From UBA7455 sp026713185 (GTDB lineage: Bacteria > Pseudomonadota > Gammaproteobacteria > Pseudomonadales > Azotimanducaceae), in contig OY762456.1 in the NCBI GenBank assembly GCA_963665785.1, positions 372,001 to 436,000 of the forward strand: 64,000 nucleotides of DNA, in the 5' to 3' direction. Position 1 is the first letter of the stretch. Each line of letters starts with the position of its first letter. Position numbers and translations under genes: made by a program. The notes beneath the pieces are model-generated. The model did not search any database. It was not told the origin of the DNA and saw only the letters and a program-made list of their open reading frames with translations. Shown one piece after another: positions 24,053 to 35,623 of the stretch.

Positions 24053-27000
24053 ATGTCAGCCAATTCGTCAATCAATTCAAAAACAGCACCACGATTCGTT
24101 TGCGTCGTTTGCGCAACCGCGCTTGTGCTGGGAAGCCAGGTTCTGCTTGCGCAAACCGATGAAGAAGAATTAGTAATTGAAGAAATCGTGGTTACGAGTG
24201 TCCGGTCATCTTTAGAGGACGCACTTGCAACTAAACGATTCGCAAACTCAATTGTTGATGCCATTTCCGCTGAAGATATCGATTCTTTGCCAGCGCTTGA
24301 CCTGGGTGAAGCGATGCAGATGCTGCCGGGTATTCAGTTGAATCGTGATAATGCCCAGCGAAACTCCGAAATCAGCTTGCGCGGACTTCCCGGCGGGTTT
24401 ACCAAGACTACTGCCGCGGGGCAATCGTTCACAACGCCCAGCCGCAGCACAGGTCAAGTGGGCGCCAGCAATCCGTTTGGTACATTCGAAGCAAGTGTTT
24501 TTGATGGTGTGACTGTGGTGAAAAGCCCCACCGCCGATATGCAGGCTGGCGGAGTTGCCGGTACCGTGGATTTGAAACTCCAGCAAGCATTATCAAAGCC
24601 CGATGGCCGCCTCTCTATCAATGTGGGTAGCCGTTACGAAGAATTGTCGGATGAGGCGGATACTGAATTCAGAATCGCCGGCAGCAAGCATCTCATTAAA
24701 GACAAGCTCGCGATCGCCTTCAAGATGGCTGGTAGCGAGCAAAACTACCGTCGCGATTCGGTAAATTTTACACAGTACCTGAATATGAGTGGCGCGACCC
24801 CGGAGCAGGCTCGTACCCAACTCATCAGCCAGGCAGATTTGGATGCGTACCGGAATTTACATGGCTTGGAATCGAATTCGGTCATTAAGGCCGTCGGACG
24901 CGCTGGGCAAGTGAGTGAGGTACAGGAAGGAGATCGTATATCTGCGACGCTCAATATTGAATATCAAGTGACTGACACCTTCAAACTTGGTGCGCACTAC
25001 CTCAAAACAGATCGGACGTTGGATGAAAGCAATTTTGAAGACGTGCAATACACGATACGCAGACAGCGAGACGTTGCTGCCCAGAAAATCGAGCTAATTG
25101 GCGCCCCGGCAAGGCTGGCGTCGAACGAAGATGGCCTCCCAACCTACAGTGTGGGGCATGTCATTATGCGAAACGTGGATTGGCAGCCAGCCAATCGTGT
25201 TTTCTCGTTCACCGAAGATGCGGAAGGCTTGTTCTTGTACGGTGATTTCGTCACTGGTGACTGGGAGATTGATGGCCTTATCACCTCTTCTAATTCCTCC
25301 AATCAATTCATTAACGAGGGATTGGATGTACGTCATGTCTCCCGAAATGGTACCTTCCCCAATCCGGCCGGCGGACCCAGAATCAGATGGCAGCCAACGG
25401 GTATTGACGTGGAAGTAAACACCGGTAACGGTGATTTGTCAGAGGCTTTTGTCATACCTCTTTCCGGAATTGACAGTTTTGTCTATGACGGCGACTGGTC
25501 TGAAGTAACGTCGCTCGCTGGCTTTAGCAGTCGACTCGATCCTGCCCTCAATGGAAACCGGCGTGTTGAGTTTTACGTGAACGGACGCGTCGACAGGCCG
25601 GAAAGGAAAATGACGAGCTATGAGGCTAATTTCAGGCGTAATCTGGATGTTGGCTTTGGTGATGGCTTCAGAATTGATTCTGCGAAGGCAGGTTTTCGTT
25701 ACTCAATTGAAGAACTGGATAACAATGATCTGCGTGTCGGTGCAGTTGGCATTAACGTGGATGCGTTGTCAGAAGCGACGATATGGGGTGACCGCCAATT
25801 ATTCACTGAATCGCAAAACGATTACTTCAACGGCGATTACCCTGGTTTCTATGGATCTGACGCGGGATGGCGCACGCTTGACTCAAGGAACCTTTCCACA
25901 TTGCTTCAGGAAAATATGCGCGACGTTAACGGCGCGATGAGAGCGGATCCTACCGGCTTTAATATTCGCGAAATTGGTGGCCGCAACCAATTCTTTGCTA
26001 CTAACTTTGACGTCGAGCAATTTCTCACCGCCGGCTACCTGATGGTCAATTTTGGCGGTGAGATCGGTTCATTGCCTTATTCGGGAAATGTTGGTGTCCG
26101 TCAGGTTGAAACGCGCAATGATATGTTAGGTGTGTCGGAAGTAGATGGTGAGCTCGTTACTCGTTTAACAGAGGTGGATTACGGCCACACCCTACCCTCA
26201 TTTAATGCGGTACTGGAGCTGCGAGACAATCTGCTATTACGTGTAGCGGGCTACCGCGGTATTGTGCGTCCAAATCTACGTGCATCGAATCCGTCAACGA
26301 TTTTCAATGAAGGAGATGTAAATGTAAGGGTCGACCTGCCGCGTGCTGATGTTAACCCTTACACGTCCGACAATTTTGATCTTTCACTTGAATGGTACAA
26401 TCGTGCAGGTAGCGCTGTATCCATCGTTGTTTACTCCAAGAAAATCACCAATCTATTTACTCGTGAGCGAGTGTGCCCGGTTGGTCAGGAGGCCGAATTT
26501 GACGGCATTATTGGTTCACTTGAGCAGATCGATCTACCAGGTGGAAATTTCGACTGTCAGGAAATTGATCCATTCGTCAATGATGTGGGTGAAGTGACCG
26601 ACAACCGTAATGTTATAGTGAATCGCTCGTTTAATACGGATGATGAAATTAAAGTGACAGGATGGGAGCTTGCGGTTCAGCAAAATCTCGACTTCTTGCC
26701 ATACCCCTGGAATGGTTTTGGCGGTGTGTTCAATTACACCAAACTCGATACCGAGCAGGCTAACAATGCTGCTTTGACCAGAGTTTCGCCCGAATCCTAT
26801 AACATAGTAGGATATTGGGAGGACAAAGGTGTGAGTATTCGGTTTGCTTACAACTGGCGGGACGAGCAGCTTATTGCGCTTCCCAGTGCAACAGGGTTCC
26901 TGGGTACCGATGCGCGCGAGGAGACGGACAGGGGTCGACTTGATTTGTCTGCGTCGTATCGTTTCAAAGGGGGCATTCGCCTGAACTTTCGAGCGTATAA

Positions 27001-27109
27001 CCTGACCCAGAATACAGGTTACGAGTTCATCGGTGGCAATTCGGATGCTGTACATCGTATTAGATACACGGGTCGTCAATACCAGTTAAACGGCACATAT
27101 ACATTCTAA
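24053..27109 (+). CDS. TonB-dependent outer-membrane receptor
   Basis: This receptor has 1018 residues. A signal peptide (CATALVLGSQVLLAQ) is followed by a TonB box (EEIVVTSVRSS, residues 43-53). The plug domain follows with IDSLPALDLGEAMQMLPGIQ, ISLRGLPGGFTKTT and GGVAGTVDLKLQQAL. A long beta-barrel ends in Phe (YQLNGTYTF), the outer-membrane insertion signal. The sequence style is that of the TonB-dependent receptors of gammaproteobacterial polysaccharide loci, so it most likely imports oligosaccharides released by the surface lyases, driven by TonB-ExbBD. ATG 24053 is preferred over GTG 24038 because GGAGG lies just before it. The specific ligand is inferred from context. Confidence 0.88.
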   Translation: MSANSSINSKTAPRFVCVVCATALVLGSQVLLAQTDEEELVIEEIVVTSVRSSLEDALATKRFANSIVDAISAEDIDSLPALDLGEAMQMLPGIQLNRDNAQRNSEISLRGLPGGFTKTTAAGQSFTTPSRSTGQVGASNPFGTFEASVFDGVTVVKSPTADMQAGGVAGTVDLKLQQALSKPDGRLSINVGSRYEELSDEADTEFRIAGSKHLIKDKLAIAFKMAGSEQNYRRDSVNFTQYLNMSGATPEQARTQLISQADLDAYRNLHGLESNSVIKAVGRAGQVSEVQEGDRISATLNIEYQVTDTFKLGAHYLKTDRTLDESNFEDVQYTIRRQRDVAAQKIELIGAPARLASNEDGLPTYSVGHVIMRNVDWQPANRVFSFTEDAEGLFLYGDFVTGDWEIDGLITSSNSSNQFINEGLDVRHVSRNGTFPNPAGGPRIRWQPTGIDVEVNTGNGDLSEAFVIPLSGIDSFVYDGDWSEVTSLAGFSSRLDPALNGNRRVEFYVNGRVDRPERKMTSYEANFRRNLDVGFGDGFRIDSAKAGFRYSIEELDNNDLRVGAVGINVDALSEATIWGDRQLFTESQNDYFNGDYPGFYGSDAGWRTLDSRNLSTLLQENMRDVNGAMRADPTGFNIREIGGRNQFFATNFDVEQFLTAGYLMVNFGGEIGSLPYSGNVGVRQVETRNDMLGVSEVDGELVTRLTEVDYGHTLPSFNAVLELRDNLLLRVAGYRGIVRPNLRASNPSTIFNEGDVNVRVDLPRADVNPYTSDNFDLSLEWYNRAGSAVSIVVYSKKITNLFTRERVCPVGQEAEFDGIIGSLEQIDLPGGNFDCQEIDPFVNDVGEVTDNRNVIVNRSFNTDDEIKVTGWELAVQQNLDFLPYPWNGFGGVFNYTKLDTEQANNAALTRVSPESYNIVGYWEDKGVSIRFAYNWRDEQLIALPSATGFLGTDAREETDRGRLDLSASYRFKGGIRLNFRAYNLTQNTGYEFIGGNSDAVHRIRYTGRQYQLNGTYTF

Positions 27110-27234
27110 GTGCTGCGCCGAACAGCTGGAACCCGGTATTTGGCCCAGCATCCAAGCCTCAACTCCGCATCGGTGCCGTGAATGGCAATTCACACCCCAC
27201 TGGTGCGGAGAGAGATTTATACTTTAGCCCCCCT

Positions 27235-28998
<1,764 letters not shown>

Positions 28999-29195
28999 GG
29001 GGTTACCGGCCCACGCCGAAGATCAGGGCTGTGGGGTAAGAATTGCAATTCACGACACCGATGCGGAAATGATTGCGGCATCTTGCCAGAAGTGCGCATT
29101 GCCTCAGCTGAAATGCTCCCTTGGCTTGGGTCGTTGCCTCATGGGGTGTTCCCCGGGACGATCGCTCTGGGAGCATTGGAATGAGGATAGTGAGT

Positions 29196-29315
29196 ATGGC
29201 GGCACGGGACAAATTGGTTAACACCTTGGCACGACGATACGCATTTGCCCGTAAATCGGCTGACTGCAGCACGCTATCACTACAAGAGCGGCAAGGACTG
29301 GCTTCATTAGTTTAG
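29196..29315 (+). pseudogene. Possible transposase N-terminal remnant
   Basis: The frame MAARDKLVNTLARRYAFARK followed by SAD resembles the first residues of integrase/transposase proteins that begin with a helical ALAARYxxAxKxxK segment. After SAD the similarity ends. It lies in the 313-base gap between the symporter and the next lipoprotein gene, which holds nothing else. The match is short and made by eye, so it is tentative. Confidence 0.25.
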
Positions 29316-30769
29316 TTATCATTTTTCATCCTCTCAAGGAAACTGGCGTCTGATTTATCTCGTCGAACCGGTCCGTCACCACCGAGGAGATACATGTGTC
29401 GAAAGTCGGTACCGGGTGGCTTTTCCGCGACAATGACCTGAGCGTCTGGATGAGCATTGCGGATGATTGACGAGATCGCCCAGCTCGAATTTTTTCGCCT
29501 TAGAAGTTCATTGCCTTTGGTGAAAGTTGTTCCACCATCGGTACTATTCCACCAGGCGACGACGCCATCAGCCTCTTCTCTATAGGCGAGCAGGAAGCTT
29601 ACGTCTTGTGCAGAGCTGACTATGAAGTCGCCACGGGCCTCATTCTTGCTGACGGACGTACCACCGACCCACTCTTTACCATTCCATCGATAGTGCGTCG
29701 TTTGTTTGGGCCCACCTGTCTTCGCTCCCAGGTCCTCACCGATATTGGTTCCTATGTGTGGACGACCTGCAGAGTCCAAATGTACGGAGCCATTGAAGTT
29801 CCACAGGTCACCCGTGCTGAGGGCAATCGTTTTCTCGTCAGCGTATTCGCGGACAATTGGCATCTCAAGTTCTTCACTCACGATATTTCGCCAGACACCG
29901 CTTTTCGTATTGAAAACCATAAAATATACATTGTGTCGTTGGGTAGTATGGCCCCGACCATTGACCCCGGCATGCGAATCCCAACAGAGATGGTAGTCGT
30001 AGGTCACGATAATGTCGTCTCCTTCGCCTCTGCCGGCCCAGGCATACCAGCTGTCAACCGCATCAAGGTCATCGCGACGCTTGTGCTTGAGGAAAGACAC
30101 GGGTGGCTCAAATGAGCGTCCGTTGTTGTTGGATTTTTGATAAACCCAGTCACTGCGATGAGCCCCGTGACGATAAAACAAATAAATATCGCCGTTGTCC
30201 ATCTTGACCACCTGGTTATAGGTACCGAAAGGCGGGATGGTGTCGAGTTCTTCCCAACTCGAAATATCAAGGGGACGATTCGACACGACGTGTTTATTCG
30301 TGCCGTAGTGGTGATTGCCCAGTGGATTCTCGCCATGAATCGGCATGCCGCCATGACCACCAAAGAAAACATGAATGTAACCGACGTCGTCGATGATCAG
30401 GGTTGGCTTGCCGTGATTATCGACCTTTGGCGTTCTACCAGGGTCTTTCCCCATGTCGCTGACGCCGGCCTTAAACGGTCCGGTCCACTCACCTGATGCG
30501 TGGTTGTAGGAAACGACGTACGGGTCTTCCAGCGGTCCCTGGTAGCTAACGTAGGTGACCCCTTCATGGTGTTCGCCGGCCGGGTGCTGAACGACGGCAA
30601 CAGCATTGCCCAAACCGTTATTCGCAAAGTGGTCGACAAATTCTTTGCTATCTGCCGTTCCGGCATCCGCAATGTCACATCCGGATAGGGCAACACAGAT
30701 GATCAACGCCAGGCAGAACGGCTGCAGTGATGCGACTTTACTGGTGTGACACGACACTGGGTTCAGCAA
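29312..30769 (-). CDS. BNR_4-like beta-propeller lipoprotein, candidate polysaccharide lyase
   Basis: This 485-residue protein has a lipobox (ALIICVALSGCD). Repeated propeller strands are visible: VTYVSYQGPLEDPYVVSY, TPKVDNHGKPTLIIDDVGY, GTYNQVVKMDNGDIYLFYR followed by HGAHRSDWVYQ, and RPHIGTNIGE. It belongs to the same broad fold as the two candidate lyases at 15-18 kb but lacks their TYP...SGNG motif, so it is a different subfamily. It stops short of the possible transposase remnant and is followed upstream on the same strand by rhaM and the GH105 gene, with only six bases to rhaM. Lyase activity is a reasonable inference only. Confidence 0.55.
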   Translation of the reverse strand: MLNPVSCHTSKVASLQPFCLALIICVALSGCDIADAGTADSKEFVDHFANNGLGNAVAVVQHPAGEHHEGVTYVSYQGPLEDPYVVSYNHASGEWTGPFKAGVSDMGKDPGRTPKVDNHGKPTLIIDDVGYIHVFFGGHGGMPIHGENPLGNHHYGTNKHVVSNRPLDISSWEELDTIPPFGTYNQVVKMDNGDIYLFYRHGAHRSDWVYQKSNNNGRSFEPPVSFLKHKRRDDLDAVDSWYAWAGRGEGDDIIVTYDYHLCWDSHAGVNGRGHTTQRHNVYFMVFNTKSGVWRNIVSEELEMPIVREYADEKTIALSTGDLWNFNGSVHLDSAGRPHIGTNIGEDLGAKTGGPKQTTHYRWNGKEWVGGTSVSKNEARGDFIVSSAQDVSFLLAYREEADGVVAWWNSTDGGTTFTKGNELLRRKNSSWAISSIIRNAHPDAQVIVAEKPPGTDFRHMYLLGGDGPVRRDKSDASFLERMKNDN

Positions 30770-30775
30770 GTTTTA

Positions 30776-31090
30776 TTACTCCAGGTGGAACATCATGTCG
30801 AGCGGCGTACTGACAGGTGAGTTGTCGTCATTCGTAACCATGATGTCAGCCATGAACGCCCACCACTGCTTAAAGATGGGTTCCAGAGGCAGTCGATCCA
30901 TGTCGTGGTCATCAGTCCGCCTCAGTACCGCAAAAAGCTTGTTCGATTCTTTATCAAGGAAAATCGAATAGTCGGAAATACCGGCCGATTTGAGAGCGGC
31001 AACCAGATCGGGCCAGATTTCGTTATGCCGTTTTTTGTACTCCGTCTCATGGCCCGGCAACAACTCCATTACAAACGCTATTTTTTCCAT
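30776..31090 (-). CDS. rhaM: L-rhamnose mutarotase
   Basis: This 104-residue protein started at ATG 31090 has the exact length of RhaM; the longer frame upstream has no support. The pattern KIAFVMELLPGHETEYKKRH, then NEIWPDLVAALKSAGISDYS and a final MMFHLE, matches the RhaM dimeric ferredoxin-like fold, with the His of the KKRHNEIW motif as catalytic candidate. It interconverts alpha and beta L-rhamnose for catabolism. Its place between a candidate lyase and the GH105 gene shows that rhamnose is a product of this locus. Rhamnose isomerase, kinase and aldolase genes are not in the window. Confidence 0.88.
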   Translation of the reverse strand: MEKIAFVMELLPGHETEYKKRHNEIWPDLVAALKSAGISDYSIFLDKESNKLFAVLRRTDDHDMDRLPLEPIFKQWWAFMADIMVTNDDNSPVSTPLDMMFHLE

Positions 31091-31106
31091 CGGTGAAGTA
31101 TCCGTG

Positions 31107-33155
31107 CTAATCGTGGCCACGAGTATCGAGGTACGTCTGCCAGTCCTGGTTGTTGGTAATTTCACCTGCGGCTTCCCATGCGAATCCCGCTCGATATGAC
31201 AGTCTGCCTTTCGCGTCGGATGCACTAATTATCCAGATATGACTTTCGTCTTTCGCATCGCTCGCGACGTGTTTGATGTCTTCGACCCGATCTGGGTCAA
31301 TCAGGGCGCCAGTGCACAGACCCAGGTCGTCGATGACCTCCCAAGTGGATATCCGCCCGGTTTTCCTGTTGTGAAAAGCCCTGGCATTCTCGTCATGAGT
31401 CGTCAAGCCAATTGCTATCGGAATGGACGCAGGCTCGCCGTCCAGCAAGAACTCGGAGTCTACCTGGTATAAGTATGTTTCCAGTTCAAGCGAAACCGTC
31501 TTGTTCTCTGTGATATGGCCGATCGGCGTTCGCCATTCGTATACGAGTCGGAACGAAACGGTATCGGCGCCACTTTGAAGAATTTCGTAGTCAATGAACG
31601 TGTGCGCCGGGTAGGCTTTGTTGTCGATCCAAACTGCCGAGCCACCCACGCCTCGACTCGTTCCTGTGTGATAAGGGTCGTAGCCTTCACCGTGATCGAC
31701 ATGGTAGGAAATGCCGTCGACATGGCCTTGATACCATTTGTTGATGATCGAGTAGTCGACTTTCTTAAGCCATGCATCGACACCGCTCGAATGCCCTTCG
31801 AACGGTGCGGCCGGGCCGTATACACGAAATGCTACTTTGTCGTTTTCCCATGCAAAATCGTCCTGACGTTCCGGCACAAAGCGACCGAATGCCATGACTT
31901 TTTTCACACTGGTTCTTTCTCTTGCAACGAGGAGGTCATAGATTGCCGACCCGGCAAGCAAGTACGCGCCAACGCCGTAAAGTTGCGAATCGTCGTAACT
32001 GACTGATCCCGGAGCGGCGCCAATAGCCTGTACCCACCCCAACTTGCCGTCCGGGTGCACCGCTGAATTCAGGACTGCCCATCCTTTGGCGACTGATTCT
32101 TCGTACTCGGCTGCGTCCAACAAGCCATCATTAATGCCCCAGGCCAGTCCGTAAGTGAAAAAGCCTGTGCCGCTGGATTCAGGTTCGGGAAGCTTTTCGC
32201 CAGCGAGCAAGGACATAGCCCAGGAACCGTCCTGTTTCTGTAGCGACTTCAGTTTGGCCGCCATACGCTTAAACAGGTTTTCGTAGAATTTGCGTGCTGG
32301 ATCATCCTTGGGGATGTACTCCATAGTCCTCGCCAGCCCCGCAAAGACCCAACCGCTTCCTCTCGCCCAGAACAACTGCTCGCCGAATTCTCCTTTCTCC
32401 GTTTTGAAGCGGCTGTCTCGGTACAGCAGGTCGTGGTTGTCATCAAATAAATAGTCGACCGTCGCTCTTGTTTCTTTGTGTGCGTAGTTGGCGTAACGCG
32501 GGTCGCCCGTCGCTACGCTCAGTCCGACCCACGTTGCGGGGGCCATGAACAGCGCGTCAGCCCAGCACCATCTGTCCTGACACGAGTGCAAACCGTCGTA
32601 GCCCCGGTCGTCGATAAATTCAAGAGGACCATCTGGCGGATTCGCCAGGATGGCATCGAAAGCTTTCCTGGTGGGCGCCAGAATGCTCTCATCCTGCTTG
32701 TGGTTGAGGTAGTACCAGATGTAGGTCTGGCCGATGAGATGGTCGTCCGCAAAGTAGAGCCGTGGTCCCAACTCCCAATTCCACTCGGGACCTTTGTAGG
32801 AGATCCACTGCGTGTAGACGGGATTTCTTGAGCGCTCGGCGATTTGCGTCAGGCCGGCGTAGAAAGCACCTTGCACCCATCTTTTAGGGTTCGACGATTC
32901 CACCCGCTTGTAGGCCAGGTAATCGAGATACTCCACCCTTGGCAATTGCCAGTTCGCCACTTTTTCCATCTGTGCCAGTACGTCAGCACTTGATGGAAAC
33001 GTTGGTGAGAATGGCTGTGCCGTCGCAGCCGAATAGCTGCTGACTGAGGCAATCGACAGGAGAGCCAGACATACCGCGAAAGATATCAGACGTCTCGTCA
33101 CGCCACCAAAATATCTGTCTCGTTCAGCATCATTTCGGGCAAAGTACTTGAACAT
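31107..33155 (-). CDS. GH105 unsaturated uronyl hydrolase with DUF4861 domain
   Basis: A 682-residue secreted protein (signal peptide RLISFAVCLALLSIASVSS). Residues about 60-430 form an (alpha/alpha)6 barrel of family GH105. WCWADALFMAPATWVGL carries the catalytic Asp200, and YFADDHLIGQTYIWYYL supplies Asp137/138. It hydrates the 4,5-double bond of the uronate at the end of lyase products, releasing 5-dehydro-4-deoxyuronate, the substrate of KduI. Residues about 440-682 form a DUF4861 beta domain, a fusion seen in ulvan loci. ATG 33155 is preferred to the far upstream start because the longer N-terminus lies in promoter DNA. It diverges from the sulfatase at 33250. Confidence 0.87.
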   Translation of the reverse strand: MFKYFARNDAERDRYFGGVTRRLISFAVCLALLSIASVSSYSAATAQPFSPTFPSSADVLAQMEKVANWQLPRVEYLDYLAYKRVESSNPKRWVQGAFYAGLTQIAERSRNPVYTQWISYKGPEWNWELGPRLYFADDHLIGQTYIWYYLNHKQDESILAPTRKAFDAILANPPDGPLEFIDDRGYDGLHSCQDRWCWADALFMAPATWVGLSVATGDPRYANYAHKETRATVDYLFDDNHDLLYRDSRFKTEKGEFGEQLFWARGSGWVFAGLARTMEYIPKDDPARKFYENLFKRMAAKLKSLQKQDGSWAMSLLAGEKLPEPESSGTGFFTYGLAWGINDGLLDAAEYEESVAKGWAVLNSAVHPDGKLGWVQAIGAAPGSVSYDDSQLYGVGAYLLAGSAIYDLLVARERTSVKKVMAFGRFVPERQDDFAWENDKVAFRVYGPAAPFEGHSSGVDAWLKKVDYSIINKWYQGHVDGISYHVDHGEGYDPYHTGTSRGVGGSAVWIDNKAYPAHTFIDYEILQSGADTVSFRLVYEWRTPIGHITENKTVSLELETYLYQVDSEFLLDGEPASIPIAIGLTTHDENARAFHNRKTGRISTWEVIDDLGLCTGALIDPDRVEDIKHVASDAKDESHIWIISASDAKGRLSYRAGFAWEAAGEITNNQDWQTYLDTRGHD

Positions 33156-33249
33156 GGTTGTTAATCCGTAGGTGCAAAACAGTAGAAGTTGCACGATTAT
33201 GACAGATAATGCAATATAATGCGTATAATTGCAAATTGAGCATAGAGTC
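33156..33249. promoter_or_regulatory. Divergent promoter region with TGCA/GCAA repeats
   Basis: This 94-base gap lies between the GH105 and sulfatase starts. It contains AATGCAATATAATGCG and ATAATTGCAAATT (33208-33237), similar in composition and half-sites to the near-palindrome before the other sulfatase (13712-13727). A common operator for catabolic control is possible; no regulator gene is present in the window. Confidence 0.35.
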
Positions 33250-34716
33250 ATGACAACTAGACGCAGCTTTCTCCTGGGAGGAACAGGGGTTTTGGCAGCT
33301 TACGGGGCATACAAGCTCAATTTGCTTGGAGAGCTGCGTAAAGAATACCCAAACGTCCTCATGTTGATTGTTGATGACCTTAATGATTGGGTGGGTCCGT
33401 TGGGTGGTCACCCCAATACAAAGACACCCAATATCGACCGCTTGGCCGACCAGGGCACTGTATTCACGAACGCGCACGCTTCCGCGCCATTGTGCGGGCC
33501 TTCCCGGGCAAGCATGATGACGGGTCTGGCTCCATCGTCGACGGGCATTTATGGTCATGTTGACGACAATGATATCAAGTCGGCGAACGATAAAGCTGCT
33601 GAGTCAGTTTTCATTAGCGAATACTTTCGGCAGCATGGTTACCACACTGCTGCCGTCGGCAAAGTGTTCCACCAGGAAGTTGCGGAAAACAGTTTTGACG
33701 ATTATGGCGGGCGTACCAAGCGATTCGGTCCTTATCCAGAGGAGCGGATGAAATGGCATGACCCGAGAACGAACACAGATTGGGGGCCGTTTCCCGAATC
33801 CAACGAGCAGATGCCGGATTACGAATCTGCACTATGGCTGGCCGAACGCCTGCAAACCGAATACGACCAGCCGTTTTTCATGGTCGGCGGATTTCTTCGT
33901 CCCCACGTTCCGTGGCATGTACCAAAAGAATGGTTTGATTTACATCCTGTTGACGATCTGGCGTTGCCCCCGTTTTTTGCCCACGACCTGGACGATGTCC
34001 CTGAAATCGCGAAAGCCATCACGGATGTACCAATGATGCCCACGACAGAATGGGCGATTGAAAATGGCGAGTTCAAGAATATTATTCAAGCCTACCTGGC
34101 GAGTGTGTCTTTCGTCGACTATTGTGTTGGAATTGTGCTGGACGCGCTGGAAGACAGTGAATTCGCAAACAATACGGCCGTTGTTTTGTGGGGTGATCAC
34201 GGCTACCAAATTGGCGAGAAGAGTAAATTTGCCAAGATGGCGTTGTGGGAAAGGGCGACAAGAACGCCGCTCATTATCAAACCACCCAGGTCCACCGGCA
34301 AACAGGTCAGCAACCGTCCGGTAAGCCTGTTGGACCTCTATCCAACGCTCGTAAAGATGTGTGGTTTGCCGGAAAAGTCGGATGTCCAGGGGAACGATAT
34401 TACTCCGTTGCTAAGTGACCCCGATGCACCTTGGCAGCATGCGGCGGTAACAACGTATGGACCCAATAATCATGCGGTGAGAACAGAGCGTTATCGTTAC
34501 ATACGATATGAAGATGGCTCCGAGGAGCTCTACCATCATGAAGAAGATCAAAATGAGTGGAAAAATCTGGCCGAAGACCCAGCCTACAAAGACATTAAGA
34601 TTCGCCTGGCTTCTCATCTGCCGAAAGTGGATGCGACGTGGTCATCAGTGTCTTACTACGACGGCAATGAATATTTCGATGAGTTAACCAGGAAGGCTCG
34701 AAGCAACATTGACTAA
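33250..34716 (+). CDS. S1-family sulfatase (iduronate-2-sulfatase-like)
   Basis: This sulfatase has 488 residues from ATG 33250. The N-terminus TTRRSFLLGGTGVLAAYG is a twin-arginine signal, so the protein may be folded before export. VLMLIVDDLNDW has the metal-binding aspartates, and LCGPSRASMMTG carries the formylglycine cysteine Cys82 in C-x-P-S-R. LWGDHGYQIGEKSKFAKMAL is typical of the iduronate/choline sulfatase branch. In ulvan loci such enzymes desulfate Rha3S next to a uronate or xylose. It is divergent from GH105 and 50 bases upstream of kduI on the same strand. The S1 family is certain; the exact substrate is inferred. Confidence 0.88.
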   Translation: MTTRRSFLLGGTGVLAAYGAYKLNLLGELRKEYPNVLMLIVDDLNDWVGPLGGHPNTKTPNIDRLADQGTVFTNAHASAPLCGPSRASMMTGLAPSSTGIYGHVDDNDIKSANDKAAESVFISEYFRQHGYHTAAVGKVFHQEVAENSFDDYGGRTKRFGPYPEERMKWHDPRTNTDWGPFPESNEQMPDYESALWLAERLQTEYDQPFFMVGGFLRPHVPWHVPKEWFDLHPVDDLALPPFFAHDLDDVPEIAKAITDVPMMPTTEWAIENGEFKNIIQAYLASVSFVDYCVGIVLDALEDSEFANNTAVVLWGDHGYQIGEKSKFAKMALWERATRTPLIIKPPRSTGKQVSNRPVSLLDLYPTLVKMCGLPEKSDVQGNDITPLLSDPDAPWQHAAVTTYGPNNHAVRTERYRYIRYEDGSEELYHHEEDQNEWKNLAEDPAYKDIKIRLASHLPKVDATWSSVSYYDGNEYFDELTRKARSNID

Positions 34717-34766
34717 TCCGACCGTCATCTGAAAAGAACACAATTTAATACTAAGGAGTAACTAAA

Positions 34767-35588
34767 ATGAAGTTAGTAACAGTAGCGGATAATGAGTCCT
34801 ACAAGACAATGTTGGATGAGGAGTTGCGCTCACGCTTTTTGCTCTCTGATTTGTTTCAGCCTGGTGAGGTGAATTTAGTAATGACAGATGTGGATCGGGC
34901 AATTGTCGGCGGCATCGTGCCGTCGGGTGAATCACTTGGATTGGGAATTCCGAAAGAAGTCGCAGCAGACTTCTTCACCCAGCGGCGGGAAGTTGGAGTT
35001 ATCAACACTGGCGGACGCGGGACCGTTACAGTCAATGGCGCAGAATTCCAAATGGAAAATCGTGACAGCTTGTATATTGGTCGCGGCAATGAAGAAGTAC
35101 TGTTTTCCAGTGACAAAAGCGACGATCCTTCAAAATACGCAATATTCAGTTACCCGGCTCACACCGCGTACCCCAGTAAGCGAGTACCTCGAGATGATGC
35201 CCGACAGTTGGAGATGGGTGACGACGGACGTGCAAACGACCGTGTGATCGTGCAGTCCATTTGCCCCGGAATTGTGGACACCTGTCAATTAGTGATGGGC
35301 TTTACGGAACTCAAGCACGGCAGTGTGTGGAATACTATGCCTCCCCATACACACCAGCGACGTTCCGAAATATATATGTATTTCGATCTGAAGGAGGAAG
35401 AGCGTGTCTTTCACTTCATGGGTGAGCCCAACAAATTTCGTGCAATTGTAACGAAATCAGGTGAAGCGGTTGTTTCTCCCACTTGGTCAGTTCACTTTGG
35501 AGTTGGTACACACCCTTACACCTTTATCTGGTCGATGGGAGGCGAAAATCAGGTTTTTGAGGACATGGACGGAATTTCATTTGATTAG
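34767..35588 (+). CDS. kduI: 5-keto-4-deoxyuronate isomerase
   Basis: This 273-residue cupin isomerase has the zinc ligands His194, His196, Glu201 (MPPHTHQRRSEIYMYFDL) and His243 (SVHFGVGTHPY), the same spacing as in characterized KduI. It converts 5-dehydro-4-deoxy-D-glucuronate to 3-deoxy-D-glycero-2,5-hexodiulosonate, which KduD (12692-13453) then reduces. AAGGAG lies before the ATG. It follows the sulfatase gene and converges with the TRAP operon. It replaces the truncated copy beside kduD. Confidence 0.93.
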   Translation: MKLVTVADNESYKTMLDEELRSRFLLSDLFQPGEVNLVMTDVDRAIVGGIVPSGESLGLGIPKEVAADFFTQRREVGVINTGGRGTVTVNGAEFQMENRDSLYIGRGNEEVLFSSDKSDDPSKYAIFSYPAHTAYPSKRVPRDDARQLEMGDDGRANDRVIVQSICPGIVDTCQLVMGFTELKHGSVWNTMPPHTHQRRSEIYMYFDLKEEERVFHFMGEPNKFRAIVTKSGEAVVSPTWSVHFGVGTHPYTFIWSMGGENQVFEDMDGISFD

Positions 35589-35623
35589 AAACACCCATGA
35601 GGACTATTCGCGCTCGCGCTAAC

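Noticed and set aside
27163..27210. CTCCGCA/TGCGGAG pair between the receptor and symporter genes as a bidirectional terminator
   Set aside because: The loop is over 30 bases and no T-run is adjacent, so termination cannot be claimed.
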